Source of the DNA: Cylindrotheca closterium
Lineage: Eukaryota > Bacillariophyta > Bacillariophyceae > Bacillariales > Bacillariaceae
Length of the DNA: 64,000 nt
Direction of reading: 5' to 3'
Assembly: GCA_933822405.4 (NCBI GenBank)
Contig: CAKOGP040000224.1
Location: 63,023 to 127,022, forward strand
The notes under the pieces were generated by a model, which saw only the letters and a program-made list of their open reading frames with translations, was not told where the DNA came from and made no database searches. How positions within the stretch are numbered: the first letter of the stretch is position 1; each line of letters starts with the position of its first letter. Shown one piece after another: positions 32,277-42,025 of this stretch. The translations under genes and the position numbers were made by a program.

Positions 32277-33113
32277 ATGCTGCCTAACTGCGAGGAAAAG
32301 CAAGACTTCAACCAATCATCCGACCAAGTAAGGTGCAGCCAACTCAAGAATCATCTCCGATCACTAATAGAGTTGCACAACGGGTCCACCAAATCACCAG
32401 ACGTTGTCGAAGCAATCCAACACCTATCAGTATTCTGCCCATACGAAGAACATAGTCCCGAATGGATTCATCTCTTCATGGGAGAGTTCCTTGTACAAAC
32501 GTCGCCAAACTTTCCTGGAAGACTCCCGCCGAAACGAGAAGGAGACAAACAAGCCCAGTACACGCTTGGTAAGCTCTCTTTCAATACTTTCCACCCAAAG
32601 GATTTGGTTTGTACTTTACGAGGTGTAAGGAACGTAGTAGCTCCAAAATCGGATGGCACATTCACGTACGATCTGATTTGTGATACCATCGTTCACCTTC
32701 CTGAAGGAGATGTTGAAGCTGAGATTCTAAACGAATCATTTTGCTGCAAGGATGATGAGTCTGGCCGAGTAACTGTATTTTTCACGGGATCAACGCTGTC
32801 GCCGTCTAGCACTGTTTTGGCAGATGCCAGCAAGATGTCATTGTGGTCAAAGACTTTCAATGAATCCACGCTGAAAACGGCAGCTGCCGAGAGGACGTAC
32901 TTTGGATGGTTGATGGATAAAGCTTTAAAGAGGATGCTGGGCATGAGTGTGCGAATGGAAAAGCGACATAGCTTTCGCTTGGAGTTCAACAAGGCATTTC
33001 GTGGACACATAGACGTGCTATATCTCGACGAGGAAATGCGTATCACGAAGGGAAATCGAGGTACAATTGTCATAATGGAACGAATATGCAGCCACGAATT
33101 CGGCTTGATTTGA
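32277..33113 (+). CDS. PAP/fibrillin-like protein, copy 1
   Basis: A single exon of 278 aa. Conserved blocks shared with two paralogues downstream are LKNHLRSL, FMGEF..QTSPNFPGRLPP, YTLGKLSFNTFHP.DLVCTL.GVRNV, TLKTAAAERTYFGW...LKRMLGM, and the C-terminal HIDVLYLDEEMRITKGNRGT. The last block resembles the LDE..RI.RG..G motif ending plastid-lipid-associated (PAP/fibrillin) domains, lipocalin-like proteins that bind plastid lipids. No signal peptide or ASAF motif is visible, so plastid location is not supported by this model. It is the only plus-strand member that is intact and is clearly diverged from the two minus-strand ones. Confidence 0.75.
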   Translation: MLPNCEEKQDFNQSSDQVRCSQLKNHLRSLIELHNGSTKSPDVVEAIQHLSVFCPYEEHSPEWIHLFMGEFLVQTSPNFPGRLPPKREGDKQAQYTLGKLSFNTFHPKDLVCTLRGVRNVVAPKSDGTFTYDLICDTIVHLPEGDVEAEILNESFCCKDDESGRVTVFFTGSTLSPSSTVLADASKMSLWSKTFNESTLKTAAAERTYFGWLMDKALKRMLGMSVRMEKRHSFRLEFNKAFRGHIDVLYLDEEMRITKGNRGTIVIMERICSHEFGLI

Positions 33114-33264
33114 ACGGAATCTGCAAACGCTTGAAGGAGCTTGGCCCATTCATCGTTGCAAGGCAGATTGGCCTTGTAGCTTTTATCACATGGCGAGGTA
33201 AAGACTATGACTCGAGGAACTCTTCGTCGCGCTTGAGACCATTTTGGTCATTTGAGGCAACACA

Positions 33265-33520
33265 GCAGAGACTTAAAACGACCGTCCTTTACTCTTGCTT
33301 CGACTGACTTGCATAGGTGGAAGCCTATTGCGCGTCTTCCTCCTCGCTCAGCAGAGACATGACGACCGTCCTTTACTCTTACTTCGACTGTCTTGCATAG
33401 GGGGAAGCCTATTGCGCGTCTTCCTCCTCGCTCAGCAGAGACTTGACGACCGTCCTTTATTCTTACTTTGACTGTCTCGCATAGGTGGAAGCCTATTGCG
33501 CGTCCTCCTCCTCATTCCTT
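33265..33520. repeat. Three tandem copies of an approximately 85-bp unit
   Basis: Units start at GCAGAGAC (33265, 33351, 33435), with lengths 86 and 84 and a partial third. Each contains ACGACCGTCCTTTA, CTTGCATAGG.GGAAGCCTATTGCGCGTC and TCCTCCTC. They lie just downstream of PAP-like gene 1. No function is evident. Confidence 0.9.
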
Positions 33521-34978
33521 GAAACTTGTGTGGTCACTGAAGGAAAGAAAAGCTGGCAATGCCGTGTTTTACCTCTGCAAAGGCAGTATAGTTGAAACAC
33601 TCTCAAGGCTCAAGAGCTTACTCAGCCCAATAAATAGATTTAGGTAATAATCAATAATGTATTATAGCGTTTCCGCATTCCAAAAAACATGAGCTACCAA
33701 AAAAGATGAAACAAGCATCATTCTGACGAACGAACTGTGAAAATATGACCAACGTGGCACATAGAAGACGACTTGTCCGAGTTGCAGTTGCGACATTTCT
33801 AGTGCAGTTGCGATATTTCTAATTAGTATGCATTGAACTGGCTTCTCCACACTTTTGCATTGACTTCACAATTTCGCAAACCATCTGAAGATTTGAGAAA
33901 CACAATAGCATACCACATTTACAATGAATTCCTTTGCAGCAGTGGACAGGAATGGCGCTATTGATACCAATAAGCCCTTCGAAGCGAGAGAATAAATGAC
34001 CACGCTATGCCCATCTTCCGATCAAGAATGATATAGCTCATTCAAAAATCAGGCGAAAATCATCACGACTACAGTGGCTTGCCAACCGACCATGATTGGT
34101 CCACAACTACTTTCATGCAGTCCATGCTGAAAGCGACCATTAGGCTGATTTGATGTCCAAGTTGGATTCTTCATATCTGCCTCCTTATCAGTATCTATTG
34201 CAGGAAGCAACATTTGGTGTTTTGTGAACAAGCAATGCGACATCTCCATAAGGGCTGGAGGAGGAAAAACTCTGGTTTTGATGGGTGAGGTAGGCATCGG
34301 ATGTCGTCACTTTGCGAAGCTGCTGCAAAGTTCAACCGATTGAAGTGCGGTGCCATTGTATTCTCACAAAGCATGAGCAACGGGTTTTATCAGCACCTTC
34401 TTTAAGGACAAATGTCCCATGAAAAGCAAAATTGCTACGTTACGAGACTCCACCCCTGGTTATCTCACGAAACAGCAATCAAGAGTAGGCAAAACTGCAC
34501 AACTAAGTCAGTTATATCTCGGTAGATTCTACATTGAAGCGAGAACTGATGGCGAATGAGCAGGAATAGGTGGGCCCTGCAACCATTCCCGTCTCAGCTG
34601 ATCCTGGTTTGGTGTCGTCAGACTGCTCCTCTTCAAATTTCGAAGACAAAGAAATGCAAGGCGGAACCGCAGTACACTGTCAACTGAAAACGGATATATT
34701 GTAGATGGAAGGAACTGAAGTTTTTAGTTGAGCGCTGATAGTATGTACAATTTATAAATTTAGTTATCTGCTTCAATGTATGTACTTTGAAATCATCTGG
34801 CTGAAGAAGAAAAAGGCATTACCGTTGCATTATGTACAGGGCGGCGATGCGTTATAAGCCGAGGTGTGTCTTTTCTCCGATTCAGGTATTAACATAGTGA
34901 TTAGAAATGTGCAAGGCGGGATATATGTACCTGTTTTCTTATCAGATCGCAGTTGTTGGATCATATAATTCCCCAGCC
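33521..34978. other. Spacer with remnant of the PAP-like array unit
   Basis: 33700-34040 matches the leader part of the array units at about 35893-36240 and 38733-39100 (ACCAACGTGGCA..., GAGTTGCAGTTGCGACA..., CTTCCGATCAAGAATG), so it is a truncated third unit. 34049-34380 on the minus strand has two overlapping open frames joined by a probable frameshift; I do not recognise them. 34380-34978 shows nothing clear. Confidence 0.45.
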
Positions 34979-35794
34979 TTAACCTTGCCCAGGCCATGGG
35001 CATGGCTTGAATCGAAGGCACCTGTGATCTTCAACTAAACCTTGGACTTCTAGAGTCTCTTTCCAGTACTCCCTTCCTCTTCCCCGCTTGCGAGGGAGCT
35101 GCTTCAGTTCGAGCAATCGTTTCTTCACCTTCTCGGGCAGCATTGGGCAGTCACGAAAGTGCAACCGACCCATCTTCAGAGCCACTTTATAGACTCCATT
35201 AACACTCATCGAGAACTGATGAGCCCCATTTGTGACCCGATTGGATCGTGCAAAAGGGGCACAATGGCGGCACCTGATCCCAACCTGACCAAGCTGAATA
35301 GGAGTATTTCGACCTTGAGCCTTGATGGCCATGTCATCCTTTTCAGTTTCAAAGAGTTCGATCTGCTCACGCAGATAACACTGATATGGAGAGAGATTCT
35401 CGGCATCCATGTCTGTTGCTAGTGGGAATGCTAAGCGATTCGTAGGCTCAGCGGCAACAGAGCATGTAGGCTTCGTAGGCTTTGGTGTTGGAACATTTGA
35501 GGCCTGTTCCATTGGTTTGAACGAGCTTGAAGTCGGAATCATGCCACTTATGACTTGACTAGACACCACATCTACTGGAGATTGCGGAAAGATAAACGCA
35601 TAGTCTAGGTCAAAATTTGTGTGGCTGCGCATCGCAATCTCTGCTCCTTGTGGATGCTTCGTTGTTGGCATTTGAAGAAACTGGATCTGCTGTTTCGATA
35701 TTGCAACTCTGCTGTCTCTGATAGAAACATATGGATAATTTTGATGAATATTATCAGTGCGGCCAATGATAGTGAAGGTTGTTGTCATGCTCAT
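34979..35794 (-). CDS. Diatom-type CxxC/H/C protein (GQVGIRCRHC core)
   Basis: From the first ATG (35794) the product is 271 aa. The C-terminal half carries LSPYQCYLREQIELFE, then GQVGIRCRHCA, then a region ending LHFRDCPMLP. The Cys-x-x-Cys pair with the later His and Cys suggests a zinc site. I recognise this architecture as a recurrent family in diatom genomes with no known role. The tail is Lys/Arg-rich. A short open stretch continues past the stop (PGQG-stop) into 34830, so an unrecognised 3' exon cannot be excluded. The first roughly 50 codons of DNA are duplicated in decayed form near 38445-38640, as part of the PAP-like segmental array. Confidence 0.65.
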   Translation of the reverse strand: MSMTTTFTIIGRTDNIHQNYPYVSIRDSRVAISKQQIQFLQMPTTKHPQGAEIAMRSHTNFDLDYAFIFPQSPVDVVSSQVISGMIPTSSSFKPMEQASNVPTPKPTKPTCSVAAEPTNRLAFPLATDMDAENLSPYQCYLREQIELFETEKDDMAIKAQGRNTPIQLGQVGIRCRHCAPFARSNRVTNGAHQFSMSVNGVYKVALKMGRLHFRDCPMLPEKVKKRLLELKQLPRKRGRGREYWKETLEVQGLVEDHRCLRFKPCPWPGQG

Positions 35795-36229
35795 TTGCAA
35801 AGCATTCGCAAGGTGCTTTCGGCTCTAGGTATGACCTCAAGAAGATGATTCAACAAAGTGGTTTTCTGCTCAATCGAATAATCCGAACACATGAAATACC
35901 ACCAAAATGAAGCATTTCGTCAGAATGACGACCGAAAATCGAATGTCAGCACGAATTTGACCCAACGTGGCAGGCCGAACGCCAGCTTAAAACCGTTCCG
36001 TAAGATGTCAAGTTGCAGTTGCGACAATTCTTCCGTTAACTACTTGGATTTGAAAGCTCCAAATCTTCAGTTTCACCACAAAATCATCTGCTCACTCATA
36101 TCTGTCATCACCCAAGGACATCATCTACCACATCTATGTAATCTCATCATTGGAATCTTTCGAAAGCAACATGCCAGAAGCCGCCCCTTTGGAAGAATGG
36201 AAGGAAAATAAATATTCAGTCAATCTTCC

Positions 36230-36715
36230 AATCAAGAAAGGCTAAGGCAACTCTGATTTGCATGCCAATACAAATGCCAAGCCCATGACGGATGGATACT
36301 TTTCGGAGGGAGCTCACTGCCCAAGCTTTGCCAACTTCGCAACCCCAAGAAAACTCTTCTCTCAGTGTGACACAAATAGGTACTTTTTACCCGCACATGG
36401 TTGTCTCTATCTAGTTGCGGTGAAAGGCGACAAGATACCAATTTGGTGAAAGATTTTCAATTCAGCCAACACTTTGGAGGCGACAGCAGATGCAAGAAGG
36501 GCACGATGCTTCGGGTTGCTTTTCTTGGAGCAAGCAACAAGCTTTCCAGCGCATTCTGAGTATGATTGTACGGCAGGAAGAGGGAAGCAAATGACTCTTC
36601 AAATAAGACATTTCGTTTTCAAATTGACATTATTATTTGGCATATCGACGCATCCGACATCACGAAAGGAAATCGCGGGACTCCATCATTGTCGCGAAAC
36701 GACTGTGCCGGTACG
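36230..36715 (+). pseudogene. Dead PAP-like copy (unit A)
   Basis: The plus strand holds scattered family pieces in shifting frames: MDTFRRELTAQALP near 36290-36340, corresponding to W.DLFMGEF.AQTSPN; and at 36655-36685 DITKGNRGT, corresponding to RITKGNRGT. The middle is largely deleted and there is no continuous frame. It faces the intact minus-strand copy at 37286-38140 tail to tail. Confidence 0.65.
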
Positions 36716-37285
36716 TACGAACTGGTAACTAATAGTACTGGTACAGCAGATTTGTTGATGTGTTTGCTGTTGCGAGTGTTCGACTTTTTTTGGCGTTTCT
36801 GCTCGCTTGTTTTCGAAATCAATCAATTTACAAAGAGAGAAAACAATCGCTAACACCCAGACGCATTGACGCATCAACTATCAAGCGATCAATAGAGTGT
36901 TTTGAAATGGGAAAATATACCAGCATTGCCGTATATTTTCTTGGCGACGCTGCTTGCACTTATTCTGGCGGATGCAATCGAATAGCAACTGTTGATGCAT
37001 GATCCTGGCTGCTATGATGGGAGATCTAACAACAATTCGATTGTCCTCCCACTTCATCCATTGTCTCTGCCATGTATGATGGGTGTTGCTCTCTCTTCCA
37101 GTCCTGTGATGGATGATTGAACGATGCTTCCAATAGAAATAGCAAAAAAAGACATTGGGATCCCAAAGCAACACTTCTTCGACTCGAATCCAACCAATCT
37201 ATCTTGAATGTGATGCTTGCAAAAAAAAATTTAAAAAAAGTATTATCGATTGGATCCATAGTATTTACTCTAATAGCACATGCAA

Positions 37286-38140
37286 TTAGTGCAATCGTTC
37301 TACAACAACCAGGGTCCCTCGGTTTCCCTTGGTGATGCGCATTTCTTCATCTAGATACAACACATCAATGTGTCCCTGAAATGGCTTCTTAAACGTCAAG
37401 TGAAAGCTATTCGACTCACCCACACGCACGTTCATACCCAACATGCGCTTCAGAAGCTGATGCAGAAACCAGCCAAAATATGTTCTCTCGGCTGCTGCTG
37501 TTTTCAGTGTCGCTTCATTGAAAGTATTCGACCACTGGGACATCTTAACCTCATTTTCTATTACAGCAGGCGCCGGAGATAGCTTTGATCCGGTGAAGAA
37601 CACATGAACCCTATTAGACTCGTCGTCGTCCTTACAGCAATACGACTCATTGCAGATCTGAGCTTCAATATCTCCGTCCTCATGATGGATGATGATGTCA
37701 CAAATCAAATCGTATGTGAAGGTGCCGTCTGACTTGGGCGCTATTACATTACGTACACCTAGCAATGTGCAGACGAGGTCACTGGGGTGGAATGTGTTGA
37801 AAGAAAGCTTACCAAGTGTATACTGGACTCGTGTATCACCTTCGTGAGCTGGAGGAAGTCTACCAGGGAAGTTTGGTGAAGTTTGAGCAAAGAACTCTCC
37901 CATGAAGAGATCCAGCCAAACAGGACTATGCTCTGTGTAAGGGGATAAGGTGGAGAGTCTTCCAATGGCGTCAATTACATCTTCATGTTTGGTGGAGCCA
38001 TCGTATCGGTCCAAAAGGGACCGGAGATGATTTTTTAGATCGTTGCACCTTTCATCGTCCGGCGGTAGCGGAGTGGGATCTTCCTTCTCCTCTTGCTTGT
38101 CCCAGGGTCTGGTTGTTTGGAATGAAGGTCCAAAGATCAT
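37286..38140 (-). CDS. PAP/fibrillin-like protein, copy 2
   Basis: 284 aa from the ATG at 38140, which gives the same MIFG start as copy 3. The frame is open 22 codons further upstream over a hydrophobic Ala/Val-rich stretch without an ATG; an upstream exon could therefore add a signal peptide. All family blocks are intact: QTSPNFPGRLPP, YTLGKLSFNTFHPSDLVCTLLGVRNV, CCKDDDESNR, TLKTAAAERTYFGW, and IDVLYLDEEMRITKGNRGTLVVVERLH. It is very close to copy 3. A lipid-binding plastid role is an inference from the C-terminal motif only. Confidence 0.75.
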   Translation of the reverse strand: MIFGPSFQTTRPWDKQEEKEDPTPLPPDDERCNDLKNHLRSLLDRYDGSTKHEDVIDAIGRLSTLSPYTEHSPVWLDLFMGEFFAQTSPNFPGRLPPAHEGDTRVQYTLGKLSFNTFHPSDLVCTLLGVRNVIAPKSDGTFTYDLICDIIIHHEDGDIEAQICNESYCCKDDDESNRVHVFFTGSKLSPAPAVIENEVKMSQWSNTFNEATLKTAAAERTYFGWFLHQLLKRMLGMNVRVGESNSFHLTFKKPFQGHIDVLYLDEEMRITKGNRGTLVVVERLH

Positions 38141-39051
38141 ATCTTGCTGTGCTGTTGTATTTGCTACAGCTACTGCTGCTGATAGTGTGAACGAACAAAC
38201 GATCAAAGTTCAATAGATCAGTTCCTTCTTGACTGGAGGTGCTATGTCTGGCAGATGAAATGCTTCGGTTGTCAGGTTATTATTTTTTAATTATGAGACA
38301 GACCCTTCTTCATGTCTTCAAAATAACACAAATATCCCCTAATTCAATTGGCTGTCGAAAGCATGACCGGCTTGATTCATTCGGGGCGACACTCTTCCAG
38401 CACCCATACTGTACCTATCTACTACCGGTACGGTACAGTACTAAGAATCGTCCCTTCGTTGGTGCGCTTTGGGGAAATTGGATCTGTTGCTTACGAGATA
38501 TTGTAACTCCTCTACTGTCTGCTGTAATAGAAGCAAATCAAAAATCTTGTTGAATGTCATCAGAGCGACCAACTATGGTGAAATTCGTTATCAAACTCAT
38601 TTGCAAAGCATTCGCAATTGTGCTTTTGGCTTCGGTATACATCTACCGGTATACCGGTGCATGTGTACTGGTACCCGCTGCAACTCCTCTTCTACTCGTA
38701 AAAAGATTTAAAGTTCGACTAGTCCGAACACATAAATGCCACCAAAAAAATCGTTTCGTCAGAATGACACCCAAAAACAGATGTCAGCACAAATTTGACC
38801 AACGTGGCAAAACGAAACTCAGCAAATAAGCGTTCCATAAGCTTTTCGAGTTGCAGTTGTGACATTGCTTCCGTTAACTACTTGGATTTGAAAGCTCCAA
38901 ATCTTCAGTTTCACAACTAAACCATCCGGTGCTCACTCACATCTTTCATTTTGATCCGAAGTAACAGCATCATAGACCACATCTGTCTCCAGAAAATCCC
39001 TTATTGTGAAGCTTTCGATAACATAATACCACAAGCCGTTGCTCTAGAAGC

Positions 39052-39565
39052 ATGGTTGGTGTAGAAAAAAAATCAGCCAATCTTCCAGTCAAGCAAGGCG
39101 CACCAAACCCTTATTTCATGATATCCAAGTTGCGAAGTCCCCAGCACAGGATGGATATTTTGTGGACGGACTTCTGTACCCAAGCATTGCCAAACAATCC
39201 CGGGAAGACTCTCCACTCAATGGAGAATCATATGCCTATGCTTCACTGCCAAAAAATGTTTCCATCTACTGCTGATATCATCGCAGAGGAAGACTTCGAC
39301 GGCAAGGTCGTGCAAGGTGACATGTGGTGAAATACTTTCCAATGAAGCGGCCCCTCAGCTGCTGGAAGCGGGATCCGATGAAAGGCCATACTTTGGATGG
39401 ATGTTGGATCAAGTTTTGAAGCGAAAGATAAGTACTGTTTGAATATCATGCACCAGAAAAAGCCAACAATAGCTTTTTCGTTTTCAAATTGATATATTAT
39501 TAAAATAACTCGACGAGGTCACACACATCACGCAAGGAAATCGCGGGACTCCGTTGTCGTGAAAC
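39052..39565 (+). pseudogene. Dead PAP-like copy (unit B)
   Basis: The pieces match the family. MDILWTDFCTQALPNNPGKT lies near 39150-39210. A YFGWMLDQVLKR block lies near 39390-39425, matching ERTYFGW...LKRMLG. A decayed ITQGNRGTP terminus lies near 39525-39550. Stops and frame changes break it. It occupies the same place in unit B as 36230-36715 does in unit A. Confidence 0.7.
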
Positions 39566-40122
39566 GACTGTACTGTACACCGGTACGTGCACTTTTGTGG
39601 TGTGTCTGATGCGGCTGCTGTTGCGAGTTTTCGACTCTTTTTGGCGTTTCTGCTCGGTTGTTTTCGAAAGCCATCACTTTGACAAGAGAGGAAACAATCA
39701 ACGGCAGGGGCTTCGAAGCATCAAATTCAAAGGAAACATTGAAAGGTCATTGAAAAAGTGAAAATTGAATGATTCGTCAGCATTTCCGTCTACTGCATTG
39801 GTGACTCTGTTAACCTATTCTCTGGCGGATGTCACAGAACGCGTGGCGAAAAGTGTTATGCATCTTGGCTGCTATGATGAGAGATCTTACAGTGTGATTG
39901 TTCCCCCGACTTCGTCCACTCTCGTCTCGCTATGGACTGTAGTGGATTATGGATTCTTTTATCGCCTTGTGATGGGTGACGAGACGATTCTTCTTGTACA
40001 AAACTAACAACAAAGAAAGTGACATCCAAAGCAACGAATGCATCGAGCCCAAACAATCCATTTTGAAAAAGGAGTGCATCAATTATAATGGTAACAATAC
40101 TCTAATATTTACATTCATCTAT

Positions 40123-40983
40123 CTACAGTTGTAATCTTTCTACAACAACCAGGGTCCCTCGATTTCCTTTCGTGATGCGCATTTCTTCATCTAGATACAA
40201 CACATCAATGTGTCCCTGAAATGGCTTCTTAAACGTCAAGTGGAAGCTATTCGACTCACCCACACGCACGTTCATACCCAACATGCGCTTCAGAAGCTGA
40301 TGCAGAAACCAGCCAAAATATGTCCTCTCGGCTGCTGCTGTTTTCAGTGTCGCTTCATTAAAAGTATTCGACCACTGGGACATCTTAAATTCATTTTCGA
40401 ATACAGCAGGCGCCGGAGATAGCTTTGATCCGGTGAAGAACACATGAATCCTATTAGACTCGTCGTCGTCCTTACAGCAATACGACTCATTGCAGATCTG
40501 AGCTTCAATATCTCCATCCGCATGATGGATGATGATGTCGCAAATCAAATCGTATGTGAAGGTGCCATCAAGCTTAGGTGCTATGACATTGCGTACACCT
40601 AGAAGCGTACAAACGAGGTCACTGGGATGGAATGTGTTGAATGAAAGCTTACCGAGAGTATACTGGACTCGTGTATCACCTTCGTGAGCTGGAGGAAGTC
40701 TACCAGGGAAGTTTGGTGACGTTTGAGCAAAGAACTCTCCCATGAAGAGATCCAGCCAAACAGGACTATGCTCTGTGTAAGGGGATAGTGTGGAGAGTCT
40801 CTCAATCGCATCAATTACCTCTTTGTGTTTGGTGGAGCCATCGTATCGGTCCAAAAGGGACCGAAGGTGACTTTTTAGATCGTCGTTGCATCTGTCATCA
40901 TAGGATGAGAAAGGACCGAGGTCTTCCTTCTCCTCCTCAATATCACAGTGTTTCGATTGGAATAAAGAAGAACCAAAGATCAT
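40123..40983 (-). CDS. PAP/fibrillin-like protein, copy 3
   Basis: 286 aa from the ATG at 40983 (MIFGSSLFQS...). It is nearly identical to copy 2 from the LRSLLDRYDGSTKH block to the end. Differences are concentrated in the first 35 residues and a few substitutions (for example KLDGTF for KSDGTF). The end is VVVERLQL. It lies about 2.84 kb from copy 2 in the same orientation, each with its own dead convergent partner, so this is a recent segmental duplication. Confidence 0.75.
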   Translation of the reverse strand: MIFGSSLFQSKHCDIEEEKEDLGPFSSYDDRCNDDLKSHLRSLLDRYDGSTKHKEVIDAIERLSTLSPYTEHSPVWLDLFMGEFFAQTSPNFPGRLPPAHEGDTRVQYTLGKLSFNTFHPSDLVCTLLGVRNVIAPKLDGTFTYDLICDIIIHHADGDIEAQICNESYCCKDDDESNRIHVFFTGSKLSPAPAVFENEFKMSQWSNTFNEATLKTAAAERTYFGWFLHQLLKRMLGMNVRVGESNSFHLTFKKPFQGHIDVLYLDEEMRITKGNRGTLVVVERLQL

Positions 40984-41040
40984 ATTGCTCCCTGTTGTGA
41001 TTGTTGTTGCTGATAGCGGCAACTAAAAACTGAATGGAGA

Positions 41041-42025
41041 TATCGTAGATGGACAAGTTCAAAAGCCTGTCACACTAGTTGACGGATTGGCTTTGTCTTT
41101 ATTAAGTGTCGTGCTTCCATGAGATTGTTGATTCATGGTCTTATACTCCGTTGCCAAGTGACAGCTTTAACTTGTCAGAATGACGATTGTGGTTCCAGTA
41201 CCTTCATACCTACGACATATGCTTTTCCTTAATTCATTTTGCTGGAATCAGAATGACCTACTTTGGGCTTCTTTCTAACTTTGCGTACGGTACTGGCATC
41301 CGTTCACACATCGCAGTACCGTAGGTACATACAGCAGTAAGGTAACGGGTTCCACTTTCTTCCGACTCGCTCGCATCGCTTTGGTTCCGACTCGCTTGAT
41401 TGATGATGATTCATTTAGTGCGAGAGAGTTATGATATTTCAGGTGAGAAAATTCGGTGTAGAATGATCATATATGGCAACCTCGGGCTGGTCGGATCATG
41501 TGGTCGTGCTACTTTTGCAAAGGTGTTGTCTACAAAACAAAGATGAAAAGATGCACCAAAACACTCCGAAACGATCTCATATTATATAATGCTTAAAAGA
41601 AAGTACCATTGGTAATCCTAGCGAGGACGAGGATGATGAGGAGGCAATAGTAAGAACAAGTGGCTTCTTTATGATACTAGTGGCTTTAAAGTATACACTT
41701 CAGTAACAACAATGTCATTCTGGCATTTGATGACTAGAGATCAGCTAAATGTGATCCTCTATCGGTACTGGTGGATTGATGTATGACGACGGGGCTCGAT
41801 TAATTCTACGTGGCAAGGCGAGAGGATGAATTGAATTCATTCTTCCGTTGGTAAAAAAGGAGTGCCATACGATTGCCATTTTGACATTTTAAACGTAAGT
41901 CATATCAGTCCATTTTGAGGATGACGTCTGTCAATCGCCCATGCCCACAGTATCGCACGACACCGCACATACTGTAGGTCCATGATAATACTTTTTGATA
42001 CTGTTCCATCGCGCACAACGATGGG
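41041..42025. other. Spacer
   Basis: No gene is supported. A GTACGGTACTGG...GCAGTACCGTAGGTAC islet lies at 41284-41328. The phrase CCGACTCGCT is repeated near 41362-41395. Confidence 0.4.

Larger units (their letters stand above)
35640..38444. repeat. Segmental duplication unit A
   Basis: Matches unit B from about 38445 onward in the same order: 5' end of the CxxC gene, ATACCACCAAAA / ACCAACGTGGCA leader, dead PAP-like copy, TTTTTGGCGTTTCTGCTCG spacer, live PAP-like copy. The period is about 2.80-2.87 kb by landmarks. Confidence 0.75.
38445..41040. repeat. Segmental duplication unit B
   Basis: Second unit of the tandem duplication. It begins inside a copied 5' end of the CxxC-protein gene (about 38445-38640), which lacks the rest of that gene. 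Confidence 0.75.
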
